Made by a program: the position numbers and the translations under genes
From: Paracidovorax anthurii
GTDB taxonomy: Bacteria; Pseudomonadota; Gammaproteobacteria; Burkholderiales; Burkholderiaceae_C
DNA length: 54,949 bases
Direction: 5' to 3'
NCBI RefSeq assembly: GCF_003269065.1
Contig: NZ_QLTA01000036.1
Location: 1-54,949 of the forward strand
The notes under the pieces: model-generated
What the model saw: the letters and a program-made list of their open reading frames with translations, nothing else
Told to the model about the DNA's origin: nothing
Databases searched by the model: none
Part shown: in pieces, positions 50,554 through 54,949 of the stretch
Position numbering within the stretch: position 1 is the first letter of the stretch
Layout of the letters: every line of letters starts with the position of its first letter

Positions 50554-50593
50554 TTTGATTTCCTAACAATTTTGTTGGTTGACTGCCGAGCGC

Positions 50594-51118
50594 TCAGGCC
50601 GCGGCTGCTTCGGCGGCCGGTGCGGCTGCGCCATCGCCCTTCTTTGCCGCCAAAGCGCCCAGCACCACGGCCGTACGCGAAATGGGGGACATCAACAAGC
50701 CACACAGCTGAGCCAGCAAAACTTCCTTGGTAGGAATGTTGGCCAACTGCTTCACGCCGTTCACATCCAGGGCCTTGCCTGCGAAAGCGCCGCCACGAAT
50801 CACCAGCTTGTCGTTGGTTTTCGCGAAATCGGCCACCACCTTTGCGGCGGCCACAGCGTCTTCGGAGAAGCCATAGATCAGAGGACCGGTCATCTGGTCG
50901 GCCACCACATCAAACTGACCGCCAGCCACAGCACGGCGCGCCAGGGTGTTCTTCAGAACACTCAGGCTCACACCCTTGCTGCGTGCTTCCACGCGCAGTT
51001 TGGTCATGTCGGCCACCGTGATGCCACGGTACTCCGCGATCACGAGCGTTTGAGCTTTTGCGGCGAGGCTGGTCACTTCATTGATGACCGCTTCTTTCTC
51101 ACTGCGATTAAGACTCAA
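50594..51118 (-). CDS. rplJ: 50S ribosomal protein L10
   Basis: A 174-residue protein that anchors L7/L12 to 23S rRNA. It opens [20 protein letters not shown] and contains [20 protein letters not shown] and the C-terminal Ala/Gly-rich helix that holds L12 dimers. In E. coli L10-L12 represses its own message by binding the leader, and the 237-base leader here is long enough for the same. Confidence 0.98.
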   Translation of the reverse strand: MSLNRSEKEAVINEVTSLAAKAQTLVIAEYRGITVADMTKLRVEARSKGVSLSVLKNTLARRAVAGGQFDVVADQMTGPLIYGFSEDAVAAAKVVADFAKTNDKLVIRGGAFAGKALDVNGVKQLANIPTKEVLLAQLCGLLMSPISRTAVVLGALAAKKGDGAAAPAAEAAAA

Positions 51119-51355
51119 GGTCTACTCCTTCATATGCGCACTGAGGGGAAATCCCCTTTGCACGCGCTCTTGTTGCAGCGACCAACTGTTTCGGAATTTC
51201 TATTCCATCTGCAGCGGGATCGCCATCTGCGTTGGCTACCAAGATTTAAGTTCAGGCGATAGCCTGTACACCAACGGTCTTGGATGGCCCGCCTCCGCAA
51301 AGGGAGACAGCCCACCACATTGAACCTTCTGGTGAAGGTTCAAAGATTCCTGCAA
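51119..51355 (-). promoter_or_regulatory. rplJ leader with hairpin (probable L10 leader)
   Basis: 237 bases between rplA and rplJ. Directly after the rplA stop is TTGAACCTTC/GAAGGTTCAA (51320-51343), a 10-base-pair stem with a 4-base loop. The length and location match the L10(L12)4 autoregulatory leader of other proteobacteria; the kink-turn itself was not verified. Confidence 0.6.
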
Positions 51356-52051
51356 TTACGCCGAGATGGATTGCGTATCCACACGCACGCCGACACCCAT
51401 CGTGGACGAGACGGCAACCTTGCGAAGATACAGACCCTTGCTCGATGCCGGCTTTGCCTTGTTCAAGGCTTCGATCAGCGCAGCCAGGTTACCCTGGAGC
51501 TTCTCGTTGCCAAAGGAACGACGGCCAATGGTGCTGTGCACGATACCGGCCTTGTCCACGCGAAACTGCACCTGACCCGCCTTCGCGTTCTTCACCGCAG
51601 TGGCCACATCCGGCGTCACCGTACCCACCTTGGGGTTAGGCATCAGGCCACGCGGGCCCAGAATCTGGCCCAGCGTACCCACCACGCGCATAGCATCCGG
51701 CGCAGCGATGACCACGTCGAACGGCATATCGCCAGCCTTCACCTGGGCAGCCAGATCATCCATTCCGACGATGTCGGCACCAGCAGCCTTGGCTTCTTCC
51801 GCCTTGGCACCCTGTGCAAACACAGCAACGCGGGTGGTCTTGCCCGTGCCATGAGGCAGCACGACGGCGCCACGCACAACCTGGTCGGACTTTTTCGCAT
51901 CGATGCCAAGCTGAACTGCGACATCGATGGATTCATCGAACTTCGCCGTGGCAGCCTCTTTCACCAGCACCACTGCATCCGCAAATGCATACAACTTGGT
52001 GCTATCAATCTTGCCCTGCAGGGCCTTTTGCTTTTTGGTCAACTTTGCCAT
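51356..52051 (-). CDS. rplA: 50S ribosomal protein L1
   Basis: A 231-residue protein of the L1 stalk, also a translational repressor of the rplKA message. Signature segments are [40 protein letters not shown] and [18 protein letters not shown]. The ATG at 52051 directly follows the rplK stop with no spacer, so the two are translationally coupled. Confidence 0.98.
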   Translation of the reverse strand: MAKLTKKQKALQGKIDSTKLYAFADAVVLVKEAATAKFDESIDVAVQLGIDAKKSDQVVRGAVVLPHGTGKTTRVAVFAQGAKAEEAKAAGADIVGMDDLAAQVKAGDMPFDVVIAAPDAMRVVGTLGQILGPRGLMPNPKVGTVTPDVATAVKNAKAGQVQFRVDKAGIVHSTIGRRSFGNEKLQGNLAALIEALNKAKPASSKGLYLRKVAVSSTMGVGVRVDTQSISA

Positions 52052-52483
52052 TTACAGCCCCTCCACCGTCACACCCATGGAGCGTGCGGAACCAGCCAAA
52101 GTACGAACGGCTGCATCCACATTCGCCGCATTCATGTCTTTCAACTTGGTCTTCGCAATCTCTTCCAACTGAGCACGAGTAATCTTGCCCACCTTGGTGC
52201 TCAATGCGTTGGAGGAACCCTTCTCCAGCTTGATCGCCTTCTTGATCAAGGTCGTGGCAGGCGGCGTCTTGATGATGAAGGTGAAGCTCTTGTCCGCAAA
52301 CGCCGTGATCACCACGGGAAGCGGCAGGCCGGGTTCAACACCTTGGGTCTGTGCGTTGAACGCCTTGCAGAACTCCATGATATTGAGACCACGTTGACCC
52401 AACGCAGGGCCAATCGGAGGGGAAGGATTGGCCTTACCTGCTGGCACTTGCAGCTTGACAAAGCCGACGATTTTTTTCGCCAT
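52052..52483 (-). CDS. rplK: 50S ribosomal protein L11
   Basis: A 143-residue protein of the GTPase-associated centre. The N-terminal domain shows [20 protein letters not shown] and [18 protein letters not shown] with the proline pair that contacts thiostrepton, and the C-terminal RNA-binding domain ends [16 protein letters not shown] 52483 has AAGGAGT 9 bases upstream; an upstream ATG at 52579 is not conserved. 114 bases separate it from nusG. Confidence 0.98.
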   Translation of the reverse strand: MAKKIVGFVKLQVPAGKANPSPPIGPALGQRGLNIMEFCKAFNAQTQGVEPGLPLPVVITAFADKSFTFIIKTPPATTLIKKAIKLEKGSSNALSTKVGKITRAQLEEIAKTKLKDMNAANVDAAVRTLAGSARSMGVTVEGL

Positions 52484-52597
52484 AGCGACTCCTTGCGGGT
52501 AATAACGCCTCTGTTTTTCAACAAAGGCTCCCCGGGGTTGATGACTCTTTTTATAGGGCGCCGAGTCAAGAAAGCGCAATCATCTCGATTCGACAGG

Positions 52598-53191
52598 TCA
52601 GGTTTTCTCTACCTGCCCGAATTCCAATTCCACTGGGGTTGAACGACCAAAGATCATCACGGAAACACGCACCCGGCTCTTTTCGTAATTGACTTCTTCG
52701 ACAGAGCCATTGAAATCCGCAAAAGGCCCTTCTTTCACCCGAATCAACTCGCCCACAATGAACTCAATCTTATGGCGAGGCTTGTCGGTACCTTCTTGTA
52801 TCTGATTGACGATCTTTTGCACCTCGTCCTCAGAAATAGGAGCAGGACGATTCTTTGCTCCACCGACAAAACCCGTCACCTTGCTCGTGTGTTTCACCAA
52901 ATGCCAAGTGTCATCTTCCATGACCATCTCGACAAACACATATCCAGGAAACAGCCGACGCTCTGTCGTCTTGCGCTGCCCATTCTTCATTTCCACGACT
53001 TCTTCGGTGGGCACCAGGATTCGACCGAATTTATCCTGCATGCCAGCGCGCGCAATTCTCTCCGCAATATTGCGCTCTACGGCCTTCTCCATGCCAGAGT
53101 AGGCATGCACAATATACCAACGCAAATCCGGATTTACAGGAGCAGAAGCCGATGCGACCGGAGAATCATTGAGGCCCATAGCATCACTCAT
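52598..53191 (-). CDS. nusG: Transcription termination/antitermination factor NusG
   Basis: A 197-residue factor that binds RNA polymerase and couples it to Rho and the ribosome. The NGN domain starts [20 protein letters not shown] and the KOW domain is [20 protein letters not shown]. There is an N-terminal extension of about 20 residues rich in Ala, Ser and Pro compared with E. coli. ATG 53191 lies one base after the secE stop, a coupled pair. Confidence 0.98.
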   Translation of the reverse strand: MSDAMGLNDSPVASASAPVNPDLRWYIVHAYSGMEKAVERNIAERIARAGMQDKFGRILVPTEEVVEMKNGQRKTTERRLFPGYVFVEMVMEDDTWHLVKHTSKVTGFVGGAKNRPAPISEDEVQKIVNQIQEGTDKPRHKIEFIVGELIRVKEGPFADFNGSVEEVNYEKSRVRVSVMIFGRSTPVELEFGQVEKT

Positions 53192-53192
53192 A

Positions 53193-53579
53193 TTATTTTC
53201 TCCACCCCAGAATGAGGTTGTAAAGCACCCATTCCAGAGTCTTATCAGTCAGCCACAAGAAAAGAGCCATCACCACAACGAACGCAAATACATAAGCAGT
53301 CATCTGCAGAGTCTCTTTGCGCGTGGGCCAAACGACCTTCTTCACCTCTTTCCAGGCATCTCTGGCAAATCCGGCAAAACGTCGTCCTGGTTCTGAAAAT
53401 AAGAAAACCATGGCCGCGGCAAGCATGCCGATAGCCAAAACACCCCACTGAATGAATACGCCCTGCTTACTGAGGAGATAAAAACCGGCAATACCAGCAA
53501 CCAGCAGGACAGCAACCAGCCCCAGCTTAGCCCTATCGGCTCCTGTATTTACGGTTTCGATTTGCTGTGATGCTGCCAT
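53193..53579 (-). CDS. secE: Preprotein translocase subunit SecE
   Basis: A 128-residue subunit with three membrane helices ([45 protein letters not shown]-type region replaced by [20 protein letters not shown]). The conserved amphipathic stretch before the last helix is [20 protein letters not shown]. Three helices are as in E. coli SecE. It stabilises SecY in the SecYEG channel. Confidence 0.96.
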   Translation of the reverse strand: MAASQQIETVNTGADRAKLGLVAVLLVAGIAGFYLLSKQGVFIQWGVLAIGMLAAAMVFLFSEPGRRFAGFARDAWKEVKKVVWPTRKETLQMTAYVFAFVVVMALFLWLTDKTLEWVLYNLILGWRK

Positions 53580-53624
53580 TCTCTACATTCCCGCCTGCGA
53601 CTTTGCACTCTCACAAGACACTGA

Positions 53625-53649
53625 AGCCCGCCAGAATAACTGGCGGGCT
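53625..53649 (-). terminator. Hairpin between tRNA-Trp and secE
   Basis: AGCCCGCCAG/CTGGCGGGCT, a perfect 10-base-pair stem with a 5-base loop, 20 bases after the tRNA 3' end. No T run follows, so it may be a processing or pausing site that sets secE-nusG levels. Confidence 0.5.
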
Positions 53650-53668
53650 CACATTCATGCCAAATTAT

Positions 53669-53744
53669 TGGCAGGGGCAGTAGGAATCGAACCTACAACC
53701 TTCGGTTTTGGAGACCGACGCTCTGCCAATTGAGCTATACCCCT
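53669..53744 (-). tRNA. tRNA-Trp (CCA)
   Basis: A 76-base tRNA with encoded 3' CCA. The acceptor stem AGGGGTA/TGCCCCT, D arm AGCTCAATTGGCAGAGC, anticodon loop CTCCAAA (CCA, tryptophan) and T loop GGTTCGATTCC are intact. It lies 11 bases after the tuf stop and is co-transcribed with tuf and secE, as in most betaproteobacteria. Confidence 0.97.
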
Positions 53745-53755
53745 AAAACTCCCAA

Positions 53756-54946
<1,191 letters not shown>

Positions 54947-54949
54947 TTC

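Overview
The window is high-GC chromosomal DNA from a betaproteobacterium of the family Comamonadaceae, most likely an Acidovorax/Paracidovorax relative (inferred, not tested). Supporting signs are the order tuf-trnW-secE-nusG-rplKAJL-rpoBC, a PhaM-type polyhydroxyalkanoate granule protein, an HU protein with an alanine/lysine/proline tail, a Bug-family periplasmic binding protein, ACC deaminase with an Lrp-type regulator, and a short dispersed GCTA...TAGC repeat.

Left third (1-18140). An IS5-like transposase is cut by the window edge. It is followed by a universal stress protein, tgt, a glutathione S-transferase, and a minus-strand operon of envelope proteins (secreted hypothetical, DUF2145, zinc-ribbon membrane protein). 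Next come a YiaA/B-like membrane protein, two tandem paralogous exported surface proteins with a duplicated promoter region, the divergent lrp-type regulator/acdS pair, and a chemoreceptor of mosaic composition. A minus-strand lipid-related operon (CREST membrane hydrolase, LplT-PlsC-like fusion, HExxH protein) faces a divergent XRE regulator.

Centre (18183-24769). This is the most unusual part. A divergent regulator precedes a plus-strand cluster of eight genes. Four encode short Q/N/A-rich paralogs that resemble the RebB 'killing trait' (R-body) family. The others are two unrecognised small proteins (115 and 67 aa), a 74-aa hydrophobic protein, a membrane protein and a nitrilase-fold hydrolase with an apparent Glu-Lys-Cys triad (nine plus-strand ORFs counting all four paralogs, the three small proteins, the membrane protein and the hydrolase). 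A CI/Cro-like pair with a clear promoter and repeated operators follows. I read the region as a candidate R-body-like system with accessory genes not usually listed for R-bodies.

Middle (24905-35522). It holds a secreted WxxGxW-type protein, a Bug binding protein, a quinone-reductase-like flavoprotein downstream of a Crp/Fnr-type regulator, and a tandem glycine riboswitch in front of a DadA-type D-amino-acid dehydrogenase. It continues with a phaM-FIST operon, the HU protein, a tyrosine phosphatase, a class II aldolase, a DHCW cupin and tRNA-Phe.

Right third (35588-54946). A minus-strand operon runs lemA-like, rsmB, DUF4390, ntrY-like kinase and a short ntrX-like response regulator. Upstream of it lies the transcription/translation superoperon tuf, tRNA-Trp, secE, nusG, rplK, rplA, rplJ, rplL, rpoB, rpoC, with attenuator-like hairpins in its spacers. 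Functions are assigned by reading protein sequences and motifs; no database search was run.
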